Of a stretch of DNA of 64,000 bases, positions 41,707 through 52,269 are shown in pieces. Each line of letters begins with the position of its first letter. Position 1 is the first letter of the stretch. Origin of the DNA: Neonectria sp. B-13 (Eukaryota; Ascomycota; Sordariomycetes; Hypocreales; Nectriaceae); the NCBI GenBank assembly GCA_002682825.1, contig NOKP01000012.1, positions 744,001 through 808,000 of the forward strand, written 5' to 3'. Both the position numbers and the translations under genes were made by a program. The notes beneath the pieces were generated by a model. That model saw only the letters and a list, made by a program, of their open reading frames with translations, was not told where the DNA came from and searched no databases.

Positions 41707-42470
41707 AAGTATTATATTTGCCTTCTAAAGCTTGTTGAGCTCTGCTTTTAATAATAACATTTTGTATATTATTTCTCACGCCCTCTTTATACATTAATCT
41801 ACAGTTGCTAAAATTAGTAGTAGAGACCTTCCTCAATATCAACCAATTTAGCGTTTAATAAAATCGGTTTATAAAGTAGCTTTAATTGAGTTACTTAAGG
41901 GTTTTAAAACCTTGATAATCGGCAGTTTAGAATCCCCCTCTAAAGGGCAGCTTCCTTCCCTCTTCCCTCTTGCCCCTTAGCTTTAGATAGTTTGTTGCTA
42001 GGAGATGCACCCAGTGTAGACCACACCGCGACTTGAGGTGTTGCAGCTAGAGATTTGAAAGAGAGGGAAATCACGATTTGAGCCATAACCAGCAAAGGAA
42101 TCAAGATGGAATAACTTCAAGGCACTAGATACAGTGTATCTGAATGCACTAGAGCATTTAGAATGGAGAATGACAACAAGAGCTACTGCAACAGCTTGGT
42201 CAGGGCAAGAGGTTCTGACAGAAGGTGTATTAAACAGTCGAGAAGGGAAAAAGCATGCCCTACCACAAGGTTAGCAGAGCTACCACTTTAAGTAGTGATC
42301 TATGCTAGCCAAGGGCCTATGGCATTAAACGTTAAGGTGCCACTCAGCACTATTACAATAGACAATTCCATTGCATGTTAAATAAAGGATTAAAACCAGT
42401 AGTCCAAGTCTCGGCATGCTGGCTTACGCCTTGAGTTTGTGTCGAGGCTTCTTTGCCCACCATGGTAGCA
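41707..42470. other. intergenic, no gene
   Basis: Moderately AT-rich up to 41950, then normal. No open frame with conserved text, no RNA gene and no long repeat seen. Confidence 0.45.
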
Positions 42471-43949
42471 TCAACGATATTCCAACCCAGTTTTGATATC
42501 ACCCCAAACTGACTTCCAGTAATCAGCAAAGTAATTCCACCTGTGCGTCCATGGACCCGTACCCCCTAAGGGTAGTATCTGGTCTGCGTCACGTATATAC
42601 GTAGCCGAAATTTGGAAGAAAGGCTGCGGCTGCATACGTTCTGGGTGTTCGAGACGGGGCACAACGCTCGAAGCGCCCTCTCGCTTTATTTGGCGAAGAA
42701 TCCGTACAATGGCCTTTCCTGTTATCTCGGCCCCCAAGGTCCAGGATGCGTTGACATAGCCAAGGACGAGCGCCAGGTTTGGAAGGTCTTGGATCATGAA
42801 ACCTTTCCAGAAGAACTTCTTGGAGCAGTCGACGACGTGGCTATCCACGGACAGTCGGATACCGCCGACCGCGAGCAGCTTCAGGCCTGTAGCGGTAATA
42901 ACGACATCCGGCCGCAAGGTCTCTCCTGAATCCAATTGTATTGCATCCTGTGTGACCTCCTTGATGGTGTCGGTAATCACGCTTGCCTTTCCGGATCTCA
43001 GGGCGGCAAAGAAGTCGCCGTCAGGGCAAGCGCAGAAGCGTTGACCCCAAGGCTTATAACGCGGTGTGAAGTGCGGATCGACGGGGACAGACTTTGGGAG
43101 AAGTTTGGCCGTCTCGTTGAGAATCATGGATCGAGCGGTATTGGGAAAGAAGATACAAAAGTAGTAAAACAGATAGTCAAAAATCATGTGGCGGAAACGA
43201 GTGACCCGCCCGGCGAGACTAACCGGAAGGACAGCCTTCTCCAGCTTGGCTAGGCTGTCGTGCTGAGGGACCGCGCCAATATAGGATGGGCTTCGTTGAA
43301 GCATGGTGACGTGCTTAGCTGCCTCGGTCATCCCCGGCACAATTGTGATGGCAGTGGCACCGCTGCCGACGACGACAACATTCTTGTCGGTGTAATCAAA
43401 GCCCTTCGGCCAGAACTGCGGGTGTATCACAGTCCCCTTGAAGTTTTCGATCCCCGGTATATGAGCCTGGAGGGGTTCGTCGTAGTCGTAGTACCCGGTA
43501 CCCAAAACGAGAAACCGGGCGTGCAAAGTATGCATCTGGCCTTCACTGTCTTGGACATCCACGGCCCAGAGATTTTGCTTGGAAGACCAGTTCGCGGACA
43601 CGACTTTGTGCTCAAACTTGATCTTCTTGTCGATCCCGAACTTTGCAGCAGACTCGACCACGTACGCAGCGATGTCTGACCCAGGTGCGAGGATGCTTTC
43701 TCTATTCCAGGGGTTCCAGGGGAAGCTGAATGTGAAGATGTTCGAGTCGGACCTCACGCCAGGGTACTGGAATAGGTCCCAGGTTCCGCCAATGTTACTT
43801 CTTGCCTCGAAGATGACATAGGATGTGGGTTGAGGAGCTCCGGTCTCGATATGGTATGCCGTGTTGATACCGGAGATTCCTGCTCCGACTATGACGACGT
43901 CGAAGCCGACTGTAGGAGGGTAGAGGCTGTCGTCTGTCTCGGCAACCAT
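42471..43949 (-). CDS. Baeyer-Villiger-type flavin monooxygenase
   Basis: Single exon, 492 aa. The N-terminal FAD Rossmann motif is VVIVGAGISG at 18-27, followed by GGTWDLFQYPGVRSDS. The BVMO fingerprint FxGxxxHxxxW is present as FKGTVIHPQFW at 170-180. The NADPH-binding motif VVVVGSGATA follows at 191-200 and VVITATG later. Length and the GGTWDLFxYPGVRSDS form fit the EtaA-like class of BVMOs rather than the ~630 aa class whose relic lies at 52.3-53.7 kb. The reaction is insertion of oxygen next to a ketone, giving an ester or lactone, or S/N-oxidation. It is divergent from the hydrolase gene, a sensible partner for opening its product. Confidence 0.9.
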   Translation of the reverse strand: MVAETDDSLYPPTVGFDVVIVGAGISGINTAYHIETGAPQPTSYVIFEARSNIGGTWDLFQYPGVRSDSNIFTFSFPWNPWNRESILAPGSDIAAYVVESAAKFGIDKKIKFEHKVVSANWSSKQNLWAVDVQDSEGQMHTLHARFLVLGTGYYDYDEPLQAHIPGIENFKGTVIHPQFWPKGFDYTDKNVVVVGSGATAITIVPGMTEAAKHVTMLQRSPSYIGAVPQHDSLAKLEKAVLPVSLAGRVTRFRHMIFDYLFYYFCIFFPNTARSMILNETAKLLPKSVPVDPHFTPRYKPWGQRFCACPDGDFFAALRSGKASVITDTIKEVTQDAIQLDSGETLRPDVVITATGLKLLAVGGIRLSVDSHVVDCSKKFFWKGFMIQDLPNLALVLGYVNASWTLGAEITGKAIVRILRQIKREGASSVVPRLEHPERMQPQPFFQISATYIRDADQILPLGGTGPWTHRWNYFADYWKSVWGDIKTGLEYR

Positions 43950-44458
43950 GGTAGTAGTGCTGGTATTTGATTGCGTTCGTTGAATTGACTAGGAAAGGGG
44001 AATGATGAAGAAGAAGCTTGGAGGGTGTCTGCGACAGGCAAAGAAAATTCTTGGACATTGATCAGACTTTGGATAAATACTCCAATGCCGCCGCAGCTAT
44101 GATTCTATCTAGGGATCCGCGGAACCCGATACAGACGCGTCTTTCCTCCGGCATGCAGGGCCTCAGTACGTCCACCTTGTCCTTCTCCACGACGGCTATG
44201 CGTGATCATCTGGGCATTGAAATGTGGGGGTGGATCTTTGAATGGTGTTGCGTCTGCAGGGTGAAACCCCCGCGGAGTCCGAAATACACGAACACCGAGG
44301 CTTTGCCCCGAGTCTGCGGGGAGAGGATGGGAGCAGACATCTTGGTAGAGATGAATTTTGGTAAATAGGGCAGCCCACCGTTGTAGTCGGGGAAATTTAC
44401 CTCTGGTCCTCACCGTCACCTATGATCTAAAACCTGTCATTCTTGTTAACATTTAAAG
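43950..44458. promoter_or_regulatory. divergent promoter between BVMO and hydrolase
   Basis: A 509 bp shared upstream region. It has CCGCGG palindromes in similar context at 44117 (GATCCGCGGAACCCG) and 44270 (CCCCCGCGGAGTCCG). The arrangement implies coordinated control of the two genes. The binding protein is not known. Confidence 0.45.
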
Positions 44459-45583
44459 ATGTCGTACTTGTGGTCAAAACAGCCTTTCAAACTCGTGTAC
44501 ATTCTCTTCATCGTACCGCCAGCCATCGCGGTATCCTTTGCTCATGTCGTACTCTTCAGCCTGCTACGATGCGGTAGGCCGCACTCCGACTGGTCGTTCC
44601 GACAGGCGGTTGCTGTGCGGCTCGTTAAATCCCTGATCCGGCACCAATCTGCGCTCCGCATGCCAACACCGCTTTCTCTCGCGCCCGGATCAGAGGGCGA
44701 CAGATTTGTCGTTATATCTCCAGGGGCCCCAGCCCGGTTTAGGGGACTAGCAGACGACGTTGTCATCCAGCCAGGCAGGGTCGGCGGAACCTGGTCGCCG
44801 GCTCCCATACCCGCGCTGCCGAGGGAGCAGCACGACCAACTCGTAGTCCTGCACTTCCACGGTGGGGCGTACGTCATGGGCAACGGCAGAGACAGCGATA
44901 TGGGATTCCTTGCTCGGACACTACTCCAGAGTACGCCGTGCACGCACATCTTCACGCCACAGTACAGGCTATCTAGTAACCCGGGGGGCCGCTTTCCCGC
45001 CGCGCTCCAAGACGCCATCTCCTCCTACTCCTACCTGCTCCATGATCTTAGAATTTCTGCGTCCCAGATCATTGTCAGCGGCGACTCTGCCGGTGGCAAC
45101 CTCGCGCTGGCCCTGCTACGCTACGTAGCCAGTTTCGGTTCCGAGACCGATCTGCCCGCGCCGCGCGCCGCACTGCTCTGGTCTCCATGGGTTGACCTCG
45201 CCTTCGCCCAGGATCCGCGTAATTGCAGGCTTCTCCCAAACTATCCCATGGACTACATTCACACGAACTTCGCCTGCTGGGGAGTCGAGACGCTCACGGG
45301 TGACGGAGTCGTGTCGGTGACGGATTCATACATCTCTCCTGTACATAGCCCCTTTCGAACTGAGACGCCAGTTTGGGTGCACACCGGCGGGAAGGAGGTC
45401 CTATTTGGCGAAAACCTGCGGCTGGTGGAGCAGTTCCGCGGCGCGGGAACCACGATAGAGTTAGTTGTCGAGGAGCTTGCCCCTCACGACATCCTCAACG
45501 TGGGACCTCTGTTGGGGTTTGAAAATGAGGCGGTGTTGGGTGCCAGAAATGCTGGTGAGTTTCTTGGGCGGATTCTAGGCTAG
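44459..45583 (+). CDS. membrane-anchored alpha/beta hydrolase, HSL family
   Basis: Single exon, 374 aa. A hydrophobic N-terminus (about 10-37, KLVYILFIVPPAIAVSFAHV) should anchor it in a membrane. Catalytic features are those of the hormone-sensitive-lipase family (PF07859): oxyanion motif HFHGGAYVMG at 132-141, nucleophile elbow VSGDSAGGN with Ser210, a later acid region where the usual Asp is replaced by Glu (GGKEVLFGE), and a C-terminal PHDIL supplying His. It hydrolyses small esters, possibly the ester or lactone made by the adjacent BVMO. That link is inference from position. The start is the first ATG and suits the anchor. Confidence 0.88.
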   Translation: MSYLWSKQPFKLVYILFIVPPAIAVSFAHVVLFSLLRCGRPHSDWSFRQAVAVRLVKSLIRHQSALRMPTPLSLAPGSEGDRFVVISPGAPARFRGLADDVVIQPGRVGGTWSPAPIPALPREQHDQLVVLHFHGGAYVMGNGRDSDMGFLARTLLQSTPCTHIFTPQYRLSSNPGGRFPAALQDAISSYSYLLHDLRISASQIIVSGDSAGGNLALALLRYVASFGSETDLPAPRAALLWSPWVDLAFAQDPRNCRLLPNYPMDYIHTNFACWGVETLTGDGVVSVTDSYISPVHSPFRTETPVWVHTGGKEVLFGENLRLVEQFRGAGTTIELVVEELAPHDILNVGPLLGFENEAVLGARNAGEFLGRILG

Positions 45584-46437
45584 AGCCGTGAGTGCCCTTC
45601 TTACACATCATAACAATATCTTGTTTCGTCTTTTGCATCTAGTCGTACTCGTTAGTGAAGTACTCGCAGCCTGAATGGATATGTAACGTATAAAACGAAG
45701 GCACCAGGCCTAATCTGTCTGGAATTCCTGTTCCGCTTGCCCACCTACCTGAAGAGGCGCCTTGCTTGACTGCTGAAATGCCTGAGCAGCCTCGGAATCG
45801 ATGACGGTGGGCCCCCCCACGGCACTCGACGTGGATTATGGTGCACTCTGTGGAGGCCGCGGCACTCAGCAATGCCAACATGCGGGTGCATAACGCTAAG
45901 ACGTAGTCTATCCGTACGATTGCCAATCCATAACCTCCGGGGAACGAAACGCGGGGGTTAAGTGTAGCGGGGCTGTGGATTTCAAGGGCAGGGTACGAGC
46001 AGTACGCAGGTCAAGTATTCAAAACTCACTGCTTACCAACAAGACCCCTTCTATCCTCCGTGTCGGTCGTCCGCGGCCACCGTGGCCCTCAGGATCCCAA
46101 CAACACCCGATGCGGATGACTTGGGTCACCACGCAATGGTGACCCTTCCCTCCATGCATGATGCCGAGGTGCCCCGTACGGCGCTTAATTACCTACCTAG
46201 TTTGGCCCACATACATGCCTAATCTTGGCGACCCTGCGCTAAGCGCTGGGACGCGGGGAAGCCTGATAGCCACCGATTATGTCTAGGAATGAAGATGATT
46301 CTGAAGGGAGTACTAATATTGCTATTGAGGCCTGTCCAGATACATTAAATCCACCTCTTATCCCGGATTCAGAATAACGTGCTTTTCATTGGTCGCTTTT
46401 ATTCCTTCGTTCAAACATTGGTCGTTCACAAACCAAC
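45584..46437. promoter_or_regulatory. intergenic and promoter of P450 2
   Basis: No gene. It contains a perfect 8 bp inverted repeat, GGGTCACC / GGTGACCC, at 46123-46130 and 46138-46145 about 290 bp before the P450 start, and CCGCGG at 45857 and 46071. These are plausible regulator sites. Confidence 0.4.
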
Positions 46438-48366
46438 ATGGAGGCCAGCGCTATACAACACCAACTGAGTGCTCCAACTCAGTGGATGACGGAGCATTGG
46501 GCGCTGGCTCTGTTGTCTTTTGGTTTCATTTACGTTTCCATCTGCAGCGTCTACAGGCTTGCATTCTCCCCATTGGCCAAGTACCCAGGTCCATTTTGGG
46601 CCAAGTTGACCGATTTCTGGCGCTCATATGTCGTCGCTCGTGGAGACCAACATGAGACTTTGCTCGCTCTGCACAAAAAGCACGGGTCCGTCGTGAGGAT
46701 TGGGCCGAACGAACTGTATGCCACCCCAGTCACTCGCGACTTGACCTGTCAAGATATTTATCTAATTCTGGTTCTAGAAGCACCGTGGATCTTCTCGCAT
46801 TCAAGCAAATATACAGCGCTGCTAAACCATTCACTAAATCGGCATTCTACGATGTGTTTCTCAACGGCAGAAAGTTTGATGTTTTTGCGGAGCGCGACGA
46901 GAAAATCCACGGACAGAGCCGCAAGCTTTTCTCAAAGCCGTATTCTATGACGAGCGTCAGGCAACTAGAATCAACTGTGGACGGAATAATCAGAGGCCTC
47001 ATAGACACATTGAAGAGCAAGAATGGCCAGGTCATAGATTTTGGGAAATGGATGGAGCTCTTTGCGTATGGTAAGCCCTCTACTCAACGCATTCGTTCAC
47101 ATTCAGCCTTGCTCACCATGTTGTAGATCTTATTGTTCAGGTGACCTTTGGGCGCAATCAAGGTTTCGTCCAAGCCGGCAGCGACAATAACATATTCCGA
47201 GAAATCAAAGAGCTCACAAGATTTGCCGTGCTCCTGGGTCAAACGCCCGTTCTCTTCGGATGCTTTAAACCTCTTTTGGGGTTAATCAGTTGGCTCACAA
47301 CCTCTCAATCTCCCGAACAGGTCATTGAGCAAGTGGCCACCGAGTTGTGGTATGAGCGTAAAGCCATGCTGGCCAGTGGTGAGCTGAAGGCCGATGATCG
47401 AGATCTCTCTGCCCAGCTATTGCGCACGCAACAAACTACCTCTTCTCCGACCGATGAGGAGATCAGGGTAACCTTTGCTGCCAACATTGTTGCCGGAGCA
47501 GCCGACGTGGCTATAATCCTCAACGCGGCCTTCTACTACCTACTCAAGAACCCTGACAAATTACACAAGCTCGTCACTGAACTCCAGAGCTTCAAGGCTT
47601 CCGGTAATCTGAGCGAGCTCGTTCGCCTTGACGAGGCAGACAAGTGTGCATACTTACAGGCAGTTATGTATGAGACTATGCGGCTTCACATGCCTTCTCC
47701 CGGCACACTCCAGCGCGTGGTCCCGAAAGGGGGCATGCATATCATTGATCACTACGTTCCAGCAGGGGTCAGTGGGATTTGAAGTCCTTGGATTGTTGCG
47801 ATTGTGACCAGAGCAAACTGACCATGATGCTAGGTTGTTGTGGGTACTGCCCCGTGGGTTATCCATCGAAGGCCGGAGATTTGGGGTGACGATGTCGAAG
47901 AATACCGCCCTGAAAGATGGCTGGATAGTGACAGGAAAGCTGATTTGCGTAGGTGATCGTATCCCCCAGAACGCATTTCTAACAATCATTAAGTCAAGTA
48001 CTTCTTCCCATTTGGCGGTGGGACTAGAGCGTGTCTCGGACGACGTAAGTTTAATAACTATTTCCTTTATCGAGGTGAACACTGCTGACATCGTTGTAAC
48101 AGACATAGCCTGGATGGAAGCAACTAAAGTGAGATATCTGTCACTATAAGCTAAAAGCCAGACATCCAAGCTCATAGTTACACAGGCTATAGCTAGTATC
48201 TTAATGCATCTAGAACTAGAACTGCCGAAAGAGTATCAAGAGTGGCATATATATGCTGGGTAAGTGATCACTTAGAGCTAGACTTCGAGATAAGACTAAA
48301 ACTATCAACAGGGGCTCAGTCCATCAGGAAGGTTTCTTCATCAAAGTACGATGCAAAGAGCCCTAG
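46438..48366 (+). CDS. cytochrome P450 monooxygenase 2
   Basis: Eight exons: 46438-46715, 46778-47070, 47127-47767, 47834-47948, 47994-48044, 48103-48128, 48186-48259, 48312-48366. Introns are 45-66 bp, all GT-AG, and every junction keeps the P450 frame; total 510 aa. Features: TM anchor at ~20-42, RLAFSPLAKYPGPFW, RIGPNEL, ExxR as ETMR at 373-376, YRPERWLD, haem loop FPFGGGTRACLG with Cys456, then HIAWMEATK. The I-helix reads NIVAGAADVAII (313-318), lacking the usual acid-alcohol pair of AGxDTT. The family resembles fungal CYP groups such as pisatin-demethylase-type enzymes, but I cannot assign it. The gene follows the hydrolase in the same direction. The donor of intron 3 is GTCAGT, less usual. 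Confidence 0.85.
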
Positions 48367-48433
48367 GTCAGACAAATTCGTCTTCAGCCTAGCTAGAGTT
48401 CATCTCCTATATTGGAATAAGTGCGATAGGTAG

Positions 48434-49035
48434 TTAAAGCGAAACAAGGCGGGCAATGTAGTTACTAGAGATGTAAGTGCCCTCTGAGTTATAGAAGGGG
48501 TTGGCTTCTCTGTTAAGGGCCTGGCACTTACTATTATCTGTGCACTGAACGCCTGTAGTGTCTGTGGGGGCGAGAGATGACGTGGTCGTGCTCGCAGTGG
48601 ACGTCTTAGTGGTAGAAACCGTGAGCATCGATGTAGTGGTGTCGGTTGGGGTGGACTGCGTGGTAGTGGTGTCCGTCGAGACGGACTCAGTGGAAGTGGT
48701 ATCAGTTGAGACTGTATCAGTCGAGACGGTAGCAGTCGAGATGGTCTCAGTCGTGGCGGTATTAGTTGGGATGGTCTCGATCGAGATGGTATCAGTTGAA
48801 CTAGAACTCGTGACGTCTGTAGAAGACTCCTCTGACGTAGTGGCGGTCTCGGTCTCGGTCGAAACAGTGAGGGATACTGAAGCGCTCTCACTCGTGGTGT
48901 AGTAGAAGTCCCGATGGAGGTAGTCTCGGAAGCAGACAACGAAGTAGGGGTAGAAGAAGGATGGCATGGTCGAGCATTAACAACACTGACAGCCAGCAAG
49001 GCCAGGGTTCCAGTAAGAATGCGAGACGAAATCAT
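48434..49035 (-). pseudogene. secreted Ser/Thr-rich protein, frameshifted
   Basis: Starts MISSRILTGTLALLAVSVVN, a good signal peptide, followed by RPCHPSSTPTSL. Near 48900 the Ser/Thr-rich text continues only in another frame (TTSESASVSLTVSTETE onwards), where it runs as a mucin-like repeat of about (T/S)-E-T-(V/I)-S-T-D-T units to a short Cys-containing tail (QCTDNSKCQALN). No intron fits the junction. It is either a pseudogene or a sequencing indel in a repeat. It is a relative of the intact gene at 18.6-19.8 kb and of the broken gene next to it. Confidence 0.55.
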
Positions 49036-49329
49036 GATAATGAGTGGCAAGGTTGGGACAGGAAATAAACGACAGGAATCCAGCGGAGGAGCCAGAAAAG
49101 CCAGCAAAGCCAGGGCGTGGACGATCCCTCTTATCCGCCCCTTTCCATGTTTTGCTTCTGTTAGATCTGGATGTTGGTGCTGTCAGGCTGAACCAACTCG
49201 CATAGAACTAGTATGACGTTATTCACTTGGTGGCGATGCTTGTTGTCCACAAAGTATTTTTTGTTGCTGATCGCTATTGACCTCGTACGCATCCGTACAG
49301 CCACTGCTTACATCGCTTGGGGGTGTCGT

Positions 49330-50314
49330 TCACTTTTGTTTAATACTGCTCTTCAAACAGCCATCCTCCGCAGCCAAGGGGTCGTATTAATAGTCGCCAC
49401 CACCAGGAACGAATACCCAATCTACAATATAGTCATCATGGTTTGCAACTCCAGACATGATGAATTTCCCATAGGTAGCAGACGAGGGGTTACTTAGGTC
49501 AACCGCCCACCAAGATGGACCAGTATCTGAGAACCCATATCCACCTTAGTTATCAATATCGCCCACAATTATATTACGGTTTACTACGCGAAAAGGCAGA
49601 AGAGACCAACTACCATCAGCCCAATCCTAATAAGCTGCGAGCCAGAACTAACCGGGACCATACCGTAAATATAGTTATCGTATTTATTACAGCCGATACC
49701 ATTGATATTGCCACCAGGGCCGATGCCGCTGGCAACCAAAGTAGTTATACCAGTAGCGAGATCAACGCGGAGTAGAGACCCTTTTTGCATGAGTTGGCCA
49801 TAGATATCGCAGTTGAGCTCGGTGGCCTAGGGCTGAGACGTGGTCGTGGTCGGTGTGGTCTCGACGGTTGTGATCTCATTGGCGGTCGTCTCAGTGGTGG
49901 TTTCAGCGTCGGTGGTGGTGGTAGCATCAGTAACGGTGGAAAGTCTGACGTGGTGGTCGCGGTCTCAACTCGGCAGAAGCCATCAAGGCAGCCGCAGCGG
50001 AACCTGTCGCATAGCTCGAGGCCAAGCGAGCATTGTATGTCTGTGGTGCAAGGGAACAAGTCAGCAGGAACCCAAGCCGAGGAGGTCGTCTCCGAGGCTG
50101 TTGTTAGAGAAGAAGTGGCGGTAGAAGTCTCAGTCAGGCTCTTGATAGTCGAGGTTTCGGTTGCCGGGATTTCGGTATTCGAGGTCTCGGCAGTCGACGT
50201 GGACTCAAGAGCAGACGATGCGGTAGAGAGATATGTTGGATGACATTTTCCAGCATTCACGGCGCCAATAGAGAGAATCGCCAAAGCGCCGGCGAGTAGC
50301 TTTGAAGAAACCAT
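49330..50314 (-). pseudogene. secreted DUF6923-type protein, multiply broken
   Basis: Order on the minus strand: signal peptide MVSSKLLAGALAILSIGAVN; a Ser/Thr-rich linker; a Cys-rich knot (CTTDIQCSLGLELCDRFRCG); a second Thr-rich linker reached only by a frameshift; an in-frame TAG; then LLRVDLATGITTLVASGIGP and INGIGCNKYDNYIYG; another frameshift; and SWWAVDLSNPSSATYGKFI and DWVFVPGGGDY with stops. The latter blocks have the pattern of the fungal beta-propeller-like DUF6923. At least two frameshifts and three stops make it a clear pseudogene. It sits head to tail with its shorter relative at 48.4-49.0 kb. Confidence 0.65.
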
Positions 50315-52269
50315 TGTAACGAGTGACAGATGCTGGTTGTGATAGACAAAGAGCAAAGCTGGAGCAGTTCGCCAAGAAGAGGCGCGTCAGAGCCTTGCTT
50401 TATCAAACCCCTTTGATGTTTCCCTGGCCAATGAAGGTTGTTGGCTAACGAAGGCCAACACGAATGAAACTAGTGAGACACCATTGCTTCTGGCGTCAGG
50501 GCTCTGCGCTTCAGCGGCCTTTCTCGCCGATCTGTATAAACGCCACTCATTAAAATAGCAAGCAAGCAAGGCACAACAAATAAAACGTGGAGAACGAGTT
50601 TTAGCCCCTAGCTGCTGAGATTAGGATATCCTGTAGCGGCGAATGCGTGAATGTGCTAGAGTCATCAAGTGGAGGCGTTTTCAGTAGTCTTATCGTTATC
50701 CGTAGGCTCCGTTATTTAGGCCTTGAAAACTCGACGATCGCTCAACTCCCATTTTCCCCTAGATCGTTCTCTCACGTCAGAGGCACACTGGCCCGGATAT
50801 CGGCAAAATCCAATCCTGAGGGGAGTAGGCCGATGCAAATAGAGCATGCGCGTAATCACTATTGGCTCTGGGATAGGCCCTTCGCCGGAGCTTGCTGGCC
50901 GGTACATTCTTCTCTGATGTTCCAACAATCCCGTCTTTCAAGTCTTTACGCCACCATAATGAAGCCTTTTGTGTAATACGCTTAGGATCTAATTGAACTC
51001 TTCCTGCCAGTAGATTCTCTGGTGTATCAGCGTTCCGTAATCCACCGAGAACCATTCTGATCAGCCTCGACGGGCCACACCCTCTTAGCTCATAAATACC
51101 GATTGAATTTAGTTTTACTCAGGCGGCTTGGGCGGGACTCTAGCTTACCGAAACTTTTGTTCCACCCCCAGTAGTTTATGCTAGTTCGTAGTTGGCATCT
51201 CACCTAGACCACCCAGTACCACTTTCACGCGCACACCAAAACCCATATCCACAGCTTCCAAAAGTCCTTTTCTGCCTGAGAATACCATGTCATCATTGAC
51301 GGTTGGATAGGGTCCTATCCCATCCCATAAGTTGTCAGAGATCCTCCGAAATGTGATCGATAACAGACTCTTCCTACCTCCACGGCTAGGTAAATCGGTA
51401 GTGGTTCAGGTTCGTGCTTTCGCTTTGCATACTCGGTCACGCTTTAGACATTTTTCTTACTCCCCTGGTAACTACTCAGATGATGTAAATACGGCTGTCT
51501 CGGTTGAGTGTAAACTTGGTACCTCTAGAAAACGTCACGGCGAGATTCGGCTGTTAACCTCGAAAATGCATTCTTAAATGTGATGGAGCCAGTTAAGTCA
51601 TAAAGTCGTATACGTCAAAGAGCAGGCGTAGGGCAAGTCGGTTTTAAAGTAAGTGGATGTCTAAGAATGTTAGAACTAGAAAATCTTATCCAAGTCTCTC
51701 CTATGCTAAGGCTACCAAGGTCGCATTAAGAGATGCGTAACGCTGCGCTATCAAACAAATCAATACGCCAGCTGACATCGTTCGACAACAGATGTGACTC
51801 GGGCGGGCCACATGTAGAAGGAACTTGCCTGCTATGTAACTTGTGATGAAGATCAAGTTCCAGAGATAGACCAAGATGGCCCTTTAACCGGGAGAGTTTT
51901 GCATGTTGTGCTCCTGACATGAATGCCAATCTTAATAAACGGATGTTTCTACTTTGATTCTTGACAGGATCCAACCTTCTAGCCTGAACGCATCGGCTAC
52001 AGGCGGCCTATGGCTGCCCAGCACGACAGTGTTTATCCCAAGTGACTCTCGTTGCTCTTCCTCTCCATCATGAAGAAGGTTGACCTCGCTGAGAACCAGC
52101 CAGCAATTTCCGTGCCAACAGTCTTATACGTATATCTGCTTCTTGATCCTGAATCTTTATCACCTGACCGCCTCTGCCAGCTGCCGCAGTATCGACAAGT
52201 AGTTGAACGTGGCAACACGTTTCAAGACTCATGAACCAAAACACCGTACTCTCAACAGTCTTGCACTAG
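50315..52269. other. intergenic, no gene
   Basis: About 2 kb of normal composition. All frames are short and unlike protein. No repeat, tRNA or conserved motif is recognised. The first ~250 bp would be the promoter of the dead secreted-protein gene. Confidence 0.45.

Noticed and set aside
41298..41708. 136-codon open frame as a gene
   Set aside because: Its text is not protein-like; another frame in the same DNA carries the regulator relic instead.
48558..48902. Val/Ser-rich plus-strand frame of 114 codons
   Set aside because: Complement of the Ser/Thr repeat of the secreted-protein gene; low-complexity artefact.
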